A DNA stretch of 64,000 bases from assembly GCA_947451115.1 (NCBI GenBank), contig CANFXV010000010.1:1-64000 (forward strand), written 5' to 3'. The notes beneath the pieces were generated by a model. It was not told the origin of the DNA and made no database searches. It saw only the letters and a program-made list of their open reading frames with translations. The position numbers and the translations under genes were made by a program. Position 1 is the stretch's first letter. Every line of letters starts with the position of its first letter. This DNA is from Bacteroidota bacterium (lineage in GTDB: Bacteria; Bacteroidota; Bacteroidia; Chitinophagales; Chitinophagaceae). This document shows, piece after piece, positions 41,025-51,055 of the stretch.

Positions 41025-43138
41025 TGGACGTAAAACGCGACATATTATGGAGGGTTTATTTAAGCTACATCATCATGGTGTTAGTTTGTATACTCATCTT
41101 GGGTAAGGCTTTTTACATTCAACAAGTACAAGGAAAATATTGGAGAGGACTCAGCGATAGCTTGCATCAAAGAATTGTAGACATCCCCGCAGCAAGAGGG
41201 ACTATTTATAGTGAAGATGGCCAAATGCTAAGCACCAATATTCCTCAATTTGACATTTCAATTGACTTTAGAGTAACCCCCTTACATGAAAAATCTGGCT
41301 TATTGTTTAGAAGCAATATAGATTCTTTAAGTATTTGTTTGGCCAATTTGTTCAAAGATCAATCTGCAGAAAAATATAAAAATGATTTGACCGCTGCTTA
41401 TGAGGCTAGCGTTGGTAATTATGAGCTTAGAAAAAAAATAACTTATCGTCAATATTTGTCTTTAGCTAAATTCCCTTTATTCAAATTGGGTAGGTACAAA
41501 AGTGGAATGATTGCCGAAGAAAAAAATATCCGCTTAAATCCTTATGAAAATATTGGCTATAGAACCATTGGACTAGCCAGAGATGAAAATAAAGTTGGCT
41601 TAGAAAAATCTTATGATACGGTTTTAAATGGACGCAATGGTCGTCAATTGGTGCGTGCCATTGCAGGTGGGGTTACAGTTCCTGTGGAGGAAGGCTTGTT
41701 TGAAATTGAACCGGAAACAGGTAAGGATATTGTAAGTACCATTGATGTATTTATCCAAGAAGTAACAGAGAACGCGTTGAAAAAAATGATGATTCAAAAT
41801 GATGCGCGTACTGGAGTGGCCATGGTGATGGAAGTAAAAACAGGAAAAATTAAAGCCATTGCCAATCTAGGTAAAGTGGGAGAGGGCATGTATACGGAAG
41901 ATTTAAATTATGCAACAAGGGTCACTGAGCCAGGTTCAACTTTTAAATTAGTTACCTTATTGTCGGCCTTAGATGATAAAAAAGTTACGCTTAATTCCAA
42001 AGTAAATTTGGAAGGAGGTACTTGGGGATATGCAGGCCGTGTAGTAAGAGATGCGGAAAATCATGGCAAACATGAGGCTACAGTTTTAGAAGCTTTTGAG
42101 GAAAGTTCAAATGTAGGCATGGCTAAATTAGCCGTTACTTATTTCAATGATAATCCGCAAGCTTATTTTAAACATATTTCTAGACTAAGAATTGATAGTA
42201 CTTCTGGGATTGATTTAATGGGAGAAGGCAATCCATTATTAATTAAACCTAATAGTAAGCGATGGGGCCCAACTACACTTCCTTGGATGGCTTTTGGATA
42301 CAATATTGCTATTGCACCTATCCAAACCCTAACTATGTACAATAGTATTGCCAATAATGGCGTAATGATGCGTCCTTATTTAGTTAACGCCATTAAAGAA
42401 GAAGGGAAGATTCTTAAAACTATCAGTCCTAAAGCCTATGATGGAATGGTTTGTTCTCCTTCTACGGTGAAGGATTTGCATACTGCTTTAGAAGGGGTCT
42501 GTACCAATGGCACTGCTAAAAAATTATTTGCAGGTAGTTTGTATAAAGTGGGAGGCAAAACTGGTACCGCCTTGGTGGCCGATGGTAATAGAGGATATGC
42601 AGATAATATTTTTCAGTCTTCCTTTGTAGGGTATTTCCCAGCAGACAATCCACAATACACCATTGCGGTAATTATCATCAATCATCCACATGCGGCCAAT
42701 CATTTTGGGGCTTCGGTGGCTGGCCCAGTATTTAAAGAAATTGCTGATCGTTTGTATTCTACCTATATCCAAAATAAAAGAGGGGTGACACCAAACTTTT
42801 CGCTTAAAGACAGTCAAGTATTTAATTATAGTCTTTCTAAAATAGCGCTTCAAACCATTGCAAAAAATTTAGCCCTTCCTTATCAGGATTCAACGGAGGC
42901 GCGCAATGAATGGGTGCAATTAAAAGGGAAGGGAAAAAATTTGAAAGCAGCACAAGCCATTCTTTCAGATAGTACCATGCCCAATATTAGTGGAATGAAA
43001 TTAAAAGATGCATTATGGATTTGTGAGCAAAAGGGCTTGTTGGTAAAATTTGTAGGTAAAGGAAAAGTAATCAGACAAAGCATTGCACAAGGAGAATACA
43101 TTGCTAAAGGACAACAAATTCAAATAGATCTAAATTAA
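41024..43138 (+). CDS. ftsI: Septal penicillin-binding protein (FtsI/PBP3 type) with C-terminal PASTA domain
   Basis: A 704-residue class B transpeptidase that crosslinks septal peptidoglycan. TM helix at ~9-29; a dimerisation domain; a transpeptidase domain with catalytic Ser305 in P-G-S-T-F-K (S-x-x-K to Lys308), an S-S-N motif in E-E-S-S-N-V-G-M-A, and K-T-G-T in G-G-K-T-G-T-A. A PASTA-like domain at the end (M-P-N-I-S-G-M-K-L-K-D-A-L) is lacking in E. coli FtsI but common in Firmicutes and Bacteroidota division PBPs. Its stop shares bases with the murE start. Confidence 0.93.
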   Translation: MDVKRDILWRVYLSYIIMVLVCILILGKAFYIQQVQGKYWRGLSDSLHQRIVDIPAARGTIYSEDGQMLSTNIPQFDISIDFRVTPLHEKSGLLFRSNIDSLSICLANLFKDQSAEKYKNDLTAAYEASVGNYELRKKITYRQYLSLAKFPLFKLGRYKSGMIAEEKNIRLNPYENIGYRTIGLARDENKVGLEKSYDTVLNGRNGRQLVRAIAGGVTVPVEEGLFEIEPETGKDIVSTIDVFIQEVTENALKKMMIQNDARTGVAMVMEVKTGKIKAIANLGKVGEGMYTEDLNYATRVTEPGSTFKLVTLLSALDDKKVTLNSKVNLEGGTWGYAGRVVRDAENHGKHEATVLEAFEESSNVGMAKLAVTYFNDNPQAYFKHISRLRIDSTSGIDLMGEGNPLLIKPNSKRWGPTTLPWMAFGYNIAIAPIQTLTMYNSIANNGVMMRPYLVNAIKEEGKILKTISPKAYDGMVCSPSTVKDLHTALEGVCTNGTAKKLFAGSLYKVGGKTGTALVADGNRGYADNIFQSSFVGYFPADNPQYTIAVIIINHPHAANHFGASVAGPVFKEIADRLYSTYIQNKRGVTPNFSLKDSQVFNYSLSKIALQTIAKNLALPYQDSTEARNEWVQLKGKGKNLKAAQAILSDSTMPNISGMKLKDALWICEQKGLLVKFVGKGKVIRQSIAQGEYIAKGQQIQIDLN

Positions 43139-44601
43139 TGAAAGCACTACAAAATATATTATTTGGTGTTAAGTTAAGAGAAGTGATTGGCAGCACGCAG
43201 CAAAACATTGCAGCCATTCAAATTGATTCTAGAAAAGTCGAAAAGGAGGGGGTATTTGTTGCCATCAAAGGAGTAAAGTCGGATGGACATGCATTTATTG
43301 ATACCGCTATTGAAAACGGAGCAACCGTGATTGTTTGCGAGCAAAAGCCAACTACATTAAATAGTGCTATTACCTATATTATTGTAGAAAATGCGCAAGA
43401 AGCGGTTGCGATTATGGCGCATCAATTTTATGATGAGCCTTCTACCAAATTAAAATTAGTAGGGGTAACTGGCACCAACGGAAAAACAACGGTGGCTACT
43501 TTGTTATTTAAATTGTTCAATGCATTAGGGTATACCTGTGGTTTAATCAGCACCATCGAAAATCATATTGGAAAAAACATTGTGCCTTCTACCCATACTA
43601 CCCCCGATCCAATTCAATTGAATGCATTATTACAGCAGATGGTTTTAGCGGGTTGCACACATGTATTTATGGAAGTAAGTAGCCATGCCATTCATCAACA
43701 CCGTATTACTGGTTTACAATTTGTGGGCGGTGCTTTTACCAATATCACCCATGACCATTTAGATTACCACCAAACATTTGAAGCCTATCTAGAAGTCAAA
43801 AAAACTTTCTTTGATCAATTGCCTAGTGCTGCATTTGCCTTAAGCAATTTGGATGATAAGAATGGGTCTAAAATGTTATTGCATACCAAGGCAAAAAAAT
43901 TAAGCTACGCTTTACATGCGCCTGCGAATTACAAAGGAAAAATTTTAGAAAATCTTTTGAGTGGATTAGTGATGAATATTAATGATATCGAAGTGCATTG
44001 TCGTTTGATTGGAACTTTCAATGCCTATAATTTATTGGCTGTGTATGGTATTGCGATTGAATTGGGAGAGCAACCACAAGAGGTATTGGTAGTTTTAAGT
44101 GCATTGACTGGTGCAGAAGGCAGATTTGATTATATCGTAAGTAAAGAAAATATCATTGGCATTGTTGATTATGCACATACACCAGACGCCTTAGAGAATG
44201 TATTAACCACCATTGCTAAATTAAGAAAAGGCAATGAGACAGTGATTACGGTGGTGGGTTGTGGAGGAGATAGAGATAAAACTAAGAGACCCATCATGGC
44301 GCAAGTAGCCTGTGATTTAAGCAATAAAGTATTTTTTACCAGTGACAATCCTCGTTCTGAAGATCCTAATGAAATCATTAAGGACATGGAACAAGGCTTA
44401 TCTAGTGCCGCTAAAAGAAAGTACATCAACATTGTAGATCGTAAAGAGGCCATTAAAGCAGCCATCAGTTTTGCCAAAGCGGGAGACATTATTTTAATCG
44501 CAGGAAAGGGACACGAGAAATACCAAGATATTCAAGGCGTAAAACATGATTTTGATGACAAGCAAATATTAGAAAACCTATTTAACGACTTAGCTAAATA
44601 A
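43138..44601 (+). CDS. murE: UDP-MurNAc-L-Ala-D-Glu--meso-diaminopimelate ligase
   Basis: A 487-residue Mur ligase for the third residue of the stem peptide. P-loop [13 protein letters not shown] near 112; T-T-P-D-P-I; E-V-S-S-H-A; and D-N-P-R (403-406) in [10 protein letters not shown]. The D-N-P-R motif is the known marker of meso-diaminopimelate specificity, as against lysine. It lies tightly between the PBP and mraY genes (one-base overlap, 7-bp gap). Confidence 0.96.
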   Translation: MKALQNILFGVKLREVIGSTQQNIAAIQIDSRKVEKEGVFVAIKGVKSDGHAFIDTAIENGATVIVCEQKPTTLNSAITYIIVENAQEAVAIMAHQFYDEPSTKLKLVGVTGTNGKTTVATLLFKLFNALGYTCGLISTIENHIGKNIVPSTHTTPDPIQLNALLQQMVLAGCTHVFMEVSSHAIHQHRITGLQFVGGAFTNITHDHLDYHQTFEAYLEVKKTFFDQLPSAAFALSNLDDKNGSKMLLHTKAKKLSYALHAPANYKGKILENLLSGLVMNINDIEVHCRLIGTFNAYNLLAVYGIAIELGEQPQEVLVVLSALTGAEGRFDYIVSKENIIGIVDYAHTPDALENVLTTIAKLRKGNETVITVVGCGGDRDKTKRPIMAQVACDLSNKVFFTSDNPRSEDPNEIIKDMEQGLSSAAKRKYINIVDRKEAIKAAISFAKAGDIILIAGKGHEKYQDIQGVKHDFDDKQILENLFNDLAK

Positions 44602-44608
44602 TTCAATT

Positions 44609-45922
44609 ATGTTGTATCAATTATTTTCATGGGTGGACAAACAATTTCATATTCCAGGCTTGGGCGTATTCCAGTTTCTTACTTCTAGAATTGCCATGGC
44701 TATTTTGTTGTCACTTTTTATTGCTACAGTCTATGGTAAAAAAATGATCTTGTTTTTGCAGAAAAAACAAATAGGAGAATCGGTAAGAGATTTAGGATTG
44801 GCAGGAGAGCAACAAAAAAAAGGTACCCCTACCATGGGTGGCATTATTATCTTATTAAGTATTTTAATTCCAACCTTATTGTTTGCCAACTTAGATAAAG
44901 TGTACATCCGTTTAATGATACTTTGTACCGTTTGGTTGGGCATGATTGGATTTTTAGATGATTATTTTAAAATTAAAGCAAGAAAACAAGCGCAAGCACA
45001 AGGGGCAGCCTATAAAAAACAGAACAGCGATGGTTTGGCAGGTATTTCAAAAATTATTGGTCAAATTGGCTTGGGCATTATCATTGGGGTCACCCTTTAT
45101 TTTAGCAATGCAGTAACCGTGGAAAGAGAAATCATTGCTTCATCTGTTAGTGCAAGTTTGCAAAAAGGAGAAAAAATTGCCAAGGGGGCTGATATCGTAG
45201 TAAGAAAAATCAATGGAGAAGAAAGACGTTTTGTAAAAGTAAAAACACCAATCACGACTATTCCATTTGTAAAAAATCATGAATTTAACTACAGTAAAAT
45301 AATAAGTTGGATAGGTCCTGGCGCAGAAAAATATACTTGGATTGTGTACATTCTTATTGTCACTTTTATTATCACCGCGGTTTCTAATGGCGCTAATTTA
45401 ACCGATGGCTTAGATGGGCTAGCAGCGGGTGTAAGTGCCATCATTGGTGCGGCATTGGGCATCTTTATCTATGTAAGTGGTAACTATGTATTTGCCGATT
45501 ACTTGAATGTGATGTATATTCCTAATTTAGGGGAGTTGTCCATTTTTGTAGGAGCCTTTGTAGGTGCCTGTATTGGATTTTTATGGTACAATGCCTATCC
45601 AGCGCAGGTTTTCATGGGCGATACAGGTAGTTTGGCCTTGGGAGGAATTATTGCCTCATTGGCCATCATTGTAAGAAAAGAATTGTTAATTCCAATTTTT
45701 TGCGGTGTGTTTTTAATTGAAAACTTATCTGTGATTATACAAGTAAGTTATTTCAAGTACACCAAGAAAAAATTTGGAGAAGGCAGAAGAGTGTTTTTAA
45801 TGAGCCCACTACATCATCATTATCAAAAGAAAGGATTTCATGAAAGTAAGATAGCTGTTCGTTTTTGGATCATCACCATCTTACTAGTCGTGGTTTCTAT
45901 TTTAACCTTAAAGACAAGATAA
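44609..45922 (+). CDS. mraY: Phospho-N-acetylmuramoyl-pentapeptide transferase
   Basis: A 437-residue polytopic membrane enzyme that makes lipid I from UDP-MurNAc-pentapeptide and undecaprenyl phosphate. Signatures: K-G-T-P-T-M-G-G (71-78), L-D-D-Y (116-119), [10 protein letters not shown] (from 263), [11 protein letters not shown] and S-P-L-H-H-H-Y near the end. It is ~75 residues longer than E. coli MraY (360). A charged stretch at ~169-212 after a TM helix accounts for much of this and probably forms an extracytoplasmic loop. Confidence 0.96.
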   Translation: MLYQLFSWVDKQFHIPGLGVFQFLTSRIAMAILLSLFIATVYGKKMILFLQKKQIGESVRDLGLAGEQQKKGTPTMGGIIILLSILIPTLLFANLDKVYIRLMILCTVWLGMIGFLDDYFKIKARKQAQAQGAAYKKQNSDGLAGISKIIGQIGLGIIIGVTLYFSNAVTVEREIIASSVSASLQKGEKIAKGADIVVRKINGEERRFVKVKTPITTIPFVKNHEFNYSKIISWIGPGAEKYTWIVYILIVTFIITAVSNGANLTDGLDGLAAGVSAIIGAALGIFIYVSGNYVFADYLNVMYIPNLGELSIFVGAFVGACIGFLWYNAYPAQVFMGDTGSLALGGIIASLAIIVRKELLIPIFCGVFLIENLSVIIQVSYFKYTKKKFGEGRRVFLMSPLHHHYQKKGFHESKIAVRFWIITILLVVVSILTLKTR

Positions 45923-45925
45923 ACA

Positions 45926-47266
45926 TTGGCAAAAAAATTAGTCATATTAGGTGCAGGTGAAAGCGGAATAGGTACTGCTTTGTTGGCCAAGCAAAAAGGT
46001 TACGATGTATTCGTATCAGATGGTGGCGCGATCAAGCCTAATTTTCAAAAAGAATTAGAGGAAAATAATATTGAATTTGAAGCAGGTACACATAGTGTAG
46101 AAAGAATATTAGCAGCGGATGAAATAATGAAAAGCCCAGGCATACCAGAAAAAAATGAAATGGTGAAAGCCATTCGTGCCAAAGGTATTCCGGTCATTAG
46201 TGAAATCGAATTTGGCTATAGGTATAAGGGCAATAGCAAAATTGCGGCTATTACAGGCAGCAATGGCAAGAGTACTACCACTGCTTTATTGTATCATATT
46301 TGCCAATTGGTGAATGATGATGTGGCCATGGTAGGGAACATTGGTTTTTCATTTGCACGTCAAATAGCACAAGCGCCCAAGGCTTTGTATATTATTGAAG
46401 TAAGTTCTTTTCAACTAGATGACATTCAATATTTCAAACCAGAGATTGCCATTTTATTAAATATCACAGAAGATCATTTAGACAGATACAATTATCAATT
46501 CGAAAACTACATTAAGAGCAAGTTTCGTGTGATTGAAAACCAAACCCCAGCAGATTATTTTATTTATTGTATTGATGATGAAGTCATCGTAAAACATCTA
46601 GAACTACTAACTACTAATACTAACCCACTACCATTTTCTATGAAACAAGAAGTAAAAAAAGGAGGCTACATCAAGAACGATCAAATGATGTTAAAAATCC
46701 AAGAAGAACGCGTGACCATGAGCATTTATGATTTTGCCTTAAAGGGAAAACATAATGCCTACAACACCATGGCCGCAAGTATTGCTGCCACCACCTTAGG
46801 CATCCGAAAAGAAAAAATTCGCGAAGCAGTAAGCAATTTCCATAGTCTAGAACACAGAATGGAATTTGTGGCTACGGTGAGAGGCGTTGATTTTGTCAAT
46901 GACAGTAAAGCCACTAATGTAAACAGTACTTGGTATGCTTTAGAAAGCATGCAAAAGAAAACAGTTTTAATCCTAGGAGGCGTGGACAAAGGCAACGACT
47001 ATGAATTAATTGCAGAATTAGTTAAAGAAAAAGTAAAAGCCATTGTATGTATGGGCACTGACAATAAAAAAATTATCGATTTCTTTAAAGGCATCGTACC
47101 TATTATTATCGAAACAGATACTGCAAAAAAGGCAGTGAATGCTTCTTTTAAATTGGCAGAGAAGGGAGAGTTAGTTTTGATGAGCCCTGCTTGTGCAAGT
47201 TTTGATTTGTTTAAAAATTACGAAGACAGAGGTCGTCAATTTAAAGAGTCAGTTAAAGAATTGTAA
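45926..47266 (+). CDS. murD: UDP-N-acetylmuramoyl-L-alanine--D-glutamate ligase
   Basis: A 446-residue Mur ligase that adds D-glutamate. The N-terminal Rossmann motif L-V-I-L-G-A-G-E-S-G-I-G begins at residue 5, the P-loop is A-I-T-G-S-N-G-K-S-T-T-T, and E-V-S-S-F-Q-L-D and N-D-S-K-A-T-N follow. The start must be the TTG at 45926: an in-frame stop lies directly before it, and later ATGs would remove the glycine-rich loop. TTG starts are uncommon in this window, so translation may be kept low or coupled to mraY, whose stop is 3 bp away. Confidence 0.95.
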   Translation: MAKKLVILGAGESGIGTALLAKQKGYDVFVSDGGAIKPNFQKELEENNIEFEAGTHSVERILAADEIMKSPGIPEKNEMVKAIRAKGIPVISEIEFGYRYKGNSKIAAITGSNGKSTTTALLYHICQLVNDDVAMVGNIGFSFARQIAQAPKALYIIEVSSFQLDDIQYFKPEIAILLNITEDHLDRYNYQFENYIKSKFRVIENQTPADYFIYCIDDEVIVKHLELLTTNTNPLPFSMKQEVKKGGYIKNDQMMLKIQEERVTMSIYDFALKGKHNAYNTMAASIAATTLGIRKEKIREAVSNFHSLEHRMEFVATVRGVDFVNDSKATNVNSTWYALESMQKKTVLILGGVDKGNDYELIAELVKEKVKAIVCMGTDNKKIIDFFKGIVPIIIETDTAKKAVNASFKLAEKGELVLMSPACASFDLFKNYEDRGRQFKESVKEL

Positions 47267-47268
47267 TT

Positions 47269-48582
47269 ATGTTTAACGAAACCACTGATAAGCTATTTTC
47301 TCAAATGCCCAGTATTGGTGGCATGAAGGAACATTTGGATCAAAGGACCAGAGGTGATAAATATATATGGGGGTTGGTTATTATTTTATCATTGATATCT
47401 ATATTAGTAGTATATAGTGCTACTGGTTCTTTGGCTTATAAAATGTATCGAGGCAATACCAGTGTGTATTTGTTCAAGCAAGTGGTTTTTACTTTAATAG
47501 GGCTCTTGGTGATATTTGGGTTACACCGCATCAACTATACAGTTTTTTCAAGAATAGCCACCATTATGTTCATGTTGTCTATTCCGCTTTTAATTTATAC
47601 ATTATTTTTTGGTGCTAAAATTAATGAAGGCAGCAGATGGATCAAATTGCCCATTATTAATTTAACCATACAAACCAGTGACTTGGCCAAATTGGCTTTG
47701 TTCATGTATTTGTCAAGAATGCTGAGTAAAAAACAAGAAGTAATTAAGGATTTTAAAAAAGGATTCTTGCCTGTTATAACACCAGTGCTAATTATTTGTG
47801 CTTTGATTATGCCGGCCAACTTATCCAATGCCTTATTAACAGGAGCCACCTCTTTGTTGTTGATGTTTATTGGAAGAGTGAGCATTAAGCATATTTTATT
47901 GACCATACTAGTAGCCATGATTCCTATTGTGCTTATTATTAGTGTAGCGATGGCCACCCATAGCAATAGCATGGTGGCAGGCAAACCAAAAGTGGCCGAG
48001 AAATTAAAAGGCTTTGGACGTTTTGGAACTTGGGTGAGTAGAGTACAAGATTTTATGTATGATGGGGAACGGGAAGTGCCTTATCAAGTGCAACAGGCAA
48101 AAATTGCCATTGCCAATGGAGGAATTTTTGTAGGTCTAGGCCCAGGCAATAGTAGACAAAGAAATTTTTTACCACAGGCCTACAATGATTTTATTTATTC
48201 AGTGATTATTGAAGAATATGGATTGTTGGGTGGGGCCTTTATTATATTTATCTATTTAGTTTTTTTATTTAGATGTATTCGAATTTTTAGAAGGTGCCCC
48301 TATGCATTTGGTGCCTTCTTAGCTTTAGGCTTAAGTTTCACTTTAATCATTCAAGCCATTGCAAATATGGCGGTGAATGTAAACATCGTACCAGTAACGG
48401 GTGTGACCTTGCCCTTGGTGAGTATGGGCGGAAGCTCCTTTATTTTTACTTGTTGTTCTATTGGCTTGATATTAAGTGTGGCAAGAAATGTAGAACAAAT
48501 GGAAGGTAGGGCGCCGCTTGAAACAGAAATTGAAATTCCAAACGAAACCGATACAGAAAACAATGAGCTTGAACCAGCCTAA
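47269..48582 (+). CDS. ftsW: Septal peptidoglycan polymerase FtsW (SEDS family)
   Basis: A 437-residue SEDS glycosyltransferase with about ten TM helices. It extends glycan strands from lipid II together with the septal PBP. Visible SEDS features: an initial basic region, Y-S-A-T-G-S near 54, G-S-R-W-I-K in the first large loop, N-L-S-N-A near 170, and P-V-T-G-V-T-L-P-L-V-S-M-G-G-S-S near the end. The loop with Y-D-G-E-R-E-V-P-Y-Q-V-Q-Q-A matches the G-x-x-x-Y-Q-x-x-Q-A pattern. Position between murD and murG supports FtsW over RodA. Its end overlaps murG. Confidence 0.94.
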   Translation: MFNETTDKLFSQMPSIGGMKEHLDQRTRGDKYIWGLVIILSLISILVVYSATGSLAYKMYRGNTSVYLFKQVVFTLIGLLVIFGLHRINYTVFSRIATIMFMLSIPLLIYTLFFGAKINEGSRWIKLPIINLTIQTSDLAKLALFMYLSRMLSKKQEVIKDFKKGFLPVITPVLIICALIMPANLSNALLTGATSLLLMFIGRVSIKHILLTILVAMIPIVLIISVAMATHSNSMVAGKPKVAEKLKGFGRFGTWVSRVQDFMYDGEREVPYQVQQAKIAIANGGIFVGLGPGNSRQRNFLPQAYNDFIYSVIIEEYGLLGGAFIIFIYLVFLFRCIRIFRRCPYAFGAFLALGLSFTLIIQAIANMAVNVNIVPVTGVTLPLVSMGGSSFIFTCCSIGLILSVARNVEQMEGRAPLETEIEIPNETDTENNELEPA

Positions 48583-49678
48583 TCAACAATTGCGCATCAT
48601 CATTGCAGGTGGTGGGACTGGAGGACATATCTTCCCAGCATTTGCTGTGGCGCAAGCCATACAGGAATTGGCGCCGGAGGCTGCTATTTTATTTGTAGGG
48701 GCTTTAGGTAAAATGGAAATGGAAAAAATTCCAAAAGCAGGCTATGCCATCAAAGGCATCACCATTGCAGGTTTTAATAGATCCAATTATTTTAAAAATA
48801 TCTCCCTTCCTTGGAAATTACTAAAAAGCTATTTTCAAGTAAAGGCCATCTTTAAAAAATTTAAACCCAATGCGGCATTTGGTGTGGGAGGTTATTCAAG
48901 TTTTCCTGTATTAAAATATGCGCAAACTAAAGGCATCCCTACTTTTTTACATGAGTCCAATGCATTTGCGGGTAAGGCCAATATTTGGTTAGGCAAAAAT
49001 GCCACTCAAGTATTTACGGGAACCAAGGGTATGGAACAATTTTTTCCAGCAGCTAAAGTTTTAGTGACAGGAAATCCCATCAGAAAAAATATCATCCAAC
49101 ACAGTTATACCAAGGCTTCTGCTTTAAAAGAATTTGGCTTAGTGGATACGATGAAAACGGTATTGATTGTGGGCGGAAGTTTAGGTGCCAACTCAATCAA
49201 TCAAGTCATAAAAAATAACGTGGTTAATTTTTTTGAAAAAAATATTCAATTAATTTGGCAAACAGGAAGTTCAGACGTGAGTACCTTTTACAGAGCAGCA
49301 GAAGGCTTTTCCAATGTATTTGTTAATTCCTTTATCGATAATATGAGTGCGGCTTATGCAGCGGCAGACATGGTCATCAGCAGATCTGGTGCCATGGCGG
49401 TAGCAGAAATAAGTACCACAGGCAAAGCATGCATTTTTGTACCTTATCCATTTGCAGCCGAAGATCATCAAACCTTCAATGCCCTTGCCTTGGTTCATCA
49501 GCAGGCGGCATTAATGGTCACAGACAAAGAAGTGAATGAAAAATTATTACCCACACTTTTTAGTGCATTGAACAATGAGGATTTGATAAAAAATATGGAA
49601 AACAAAGTAAAGACCTTCGCTTTCTTAGAGGCAGATAAAACCATTGCAGCAGAAATTTTAAAAAATAGTAGACCTTAA
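48563..49678 (+). CDS. murG: UDP-N-acetylglucosamine--lipid I GlcNAc transferase
   Basis: A 371-residue GT28 glycosyltransferase at the inner membrane face, converting lipid I to lipid II. N-terminal I-I-I-A-G-G-G-T-G-G-H-I-F-P-A is the G-loop; the second domain has I-V-G-G-S-L-G-A-N-S-I-N, S-R-S-G-A-M-A-V-A-E and P-Y-P-F-A-A-E-D-H-Q-T. I prefer the ATG at 48563 (M-S-L-N-Q-P): it places the G-loop near residue 15 and gives a 20-bp overlap with ftsW. A longer frame from 48518 is less likely. Confidence 0.95.
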   Translation: MSLNQPNQQLRIIIAGGGTGGHIFPAFAVAQAIQELAPEAAILFVGALGKMEMEKIPKAGYAIKGITIAGFNRSNYFKNISLPWKLLKSYFQVKAIFKKFKPNAAFGVGGYSSFPVLKYAQTKGIPTFLHESNAFAGKANIWLGKNATQVFTGTKGMEQFFPAAKVLVTGNPIRKNIIQHSYTKASALKEFGLVDTMKTVLIVGGSLGANSINQVIKNNVVNFFEKNIQLIWQTGSSDVSTFYRAAEGFSNVFVNSFIDNMSAAYAAADMVISRSGAMAVAEISTTGKACIFVPYPFAAEDHQTFNALALVHQQAALMVTDKEVNEKLLPTLFSALNNEDLIKNMENKVKTFAFLEADKTIAAEILKNSRP

Positions 49679-49690
49679 TTTATAGTTTAT

Positions 49691-51055
49691 ATGAATCCCT
49701 TATCTAATTGTAAAAATATTTATTTCATCGGCATTGGAGGTATTGGCATGAGTGCCTTGGCCAGGTATTTTAATACACAAGGGGTCGTCGTATCTGGCTA
49801 TGATAAAACACCTACGGAATTAACCCATGCTTTAGAAGCGGAAGGAATAAAAATTCATTTTGAAGATGATTTAACTAAAATAGATAAAGAAGCTACCGTA
49901 GTTGTATATACGCCTGCCATACCAGCCAATCATGGTGAATTAAATTATTACAAGGACAATGGTTATTTAGTGGTCAAAAGAAGTGATGTATTGCAATGGA
50001 TTACAGAAAATGCTTTTACCATTGCCATTGCAGGCACGCATGGAAAAACTACAACAACCTCCATGACGGCGCATATCTTACGTCATACAGGCTATGGCTG
50101 CAATGCTTTCCTAGGTGGAATTGCCAGCAATTATGGCACCAATTTTTGGAGCCATGAGAAAAATGTAGTGGTGGTAGAAGCGGATGAATACGATAGAAGC
50201 TTTTTAAAATTAGCACCCAATATTGCGGTGATTACTGCAGTGGATCCAGACCATTTAGATATTTATGGTACTGCCGAAGAAGTGGTGAAAGCCTTTGGTG
50301 AATTTTCAGATAAAATAAAACCAGGCGGTGCTTTGATACAGAAAAAAGGTACCCATTTTATTACCAATGCCACCAATAAAAATGTGTTTACCTATGCTTA
50401 TGATCAATTAACGGCTTCCTTTCATACAATCAATTTAAAGGTAGTGGATGGCTCCTATCATTTTGACTTAGTGCATCCCAAAGGAGTTTTAAAAAATATT
50501 GTTTTAAATATGGGCGGCTTACACAATGTGGAAAATGCCACTGCGGCTATTTCCATCGCCCTTAGTTTAGACATTGAGGAAGATAAAATTATTCAAGCTG
50601 TAGCAGCTTTTGCAGGCGTAAAAAGAAGATTTGAATACAAAGTAAAAACGCCTACTAAGGTATTGATTGATGATTACGCGCATCATCCAGAAGAATTAAA
50701 TGCACTCATCACAGGCATCAGAAGTATATTTCCTGGTGAAAAAATGGTTTTGGTTTTTCAACCGCATTTGTACAGTAGAACCAAGGACCAATGCGATGGA
50801 TTTGTTTCCACCCTAGACAAAGCAGATGAAGTTATTTTATTACCCATTTATCCAGCAAGGGAATTACCCATGGAAGGGGTGAGTAGTGAAATGCTTTTAA
50901 ATAAAATGAGTTTGACGAATAAAAAAATAATGAGCAAGGAGCAGCTGTTTGATTGGGCTGCTCATACCAAGGATAAATTAGTAGTGATGGCAGGCGCAGG
51001 AGACATTGATGTTTGTATTACCAAAGTTCAAGAAATTTTTACCCAAAAAGCATGA
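49691..51055 (+). CDS. murC: UDP-N-acetylmuramate--L-alanine ligase
   Basis: A 454-residue Mur ligase, adding the first residue of the stem peptide. Rossmann motif F-I-G-I-G-G-I-G-M-S-A-L-A near 14; P-loop A-G-T-H-G-K-T-T-T-T-S-M; E-A-D-E-Y-D-R-S-F; D-D-Y-A-H-H-P-E-E, all MurC hallmarks. In many genomes murB follows; here ftsQ follows with an ATGA overlap, so murB must be elsewhere. Confidence 0.96.
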   Translation: MNPLSNCKNIYFIGIGGIGMSALARYFNTQGVVVSGYDKTPTELTHALEAEGIKIHFEDDLTKIDKEATVVVYTPAIPANHGELNYYKDNGYLVVKRSDVLQWITENAFTIAIAGTHGKTTTTSMTAHILRHTGYGCNAFLGGIASNYGTNFWSHEKNVVVVEADEYDRSFLKLAPNIAVITAVDPDHLDIYGTAEEVVKAFGEFSDKIKPGGALIQKKGTHFITNATNKNVFTYAYDQLTASFHTINLKVVDGSYHFDLVHPKGVLKNIVLNMGGLHNVENATAAISIALSLDIEEDKIIQAVAAFAGVKRRFEYKVKTPTKVLIDDYAHHPEELNALITGIRSIFPGEKMVLVFQPHLYSRTKDQCDGFVSTLDKADEVILLPIYPARELPMEGVSSEMLLNKMSLTNKKIMSKEQLFDWAAHTKDKLVVMAGAGDIDVCITKVQEIFTQKA

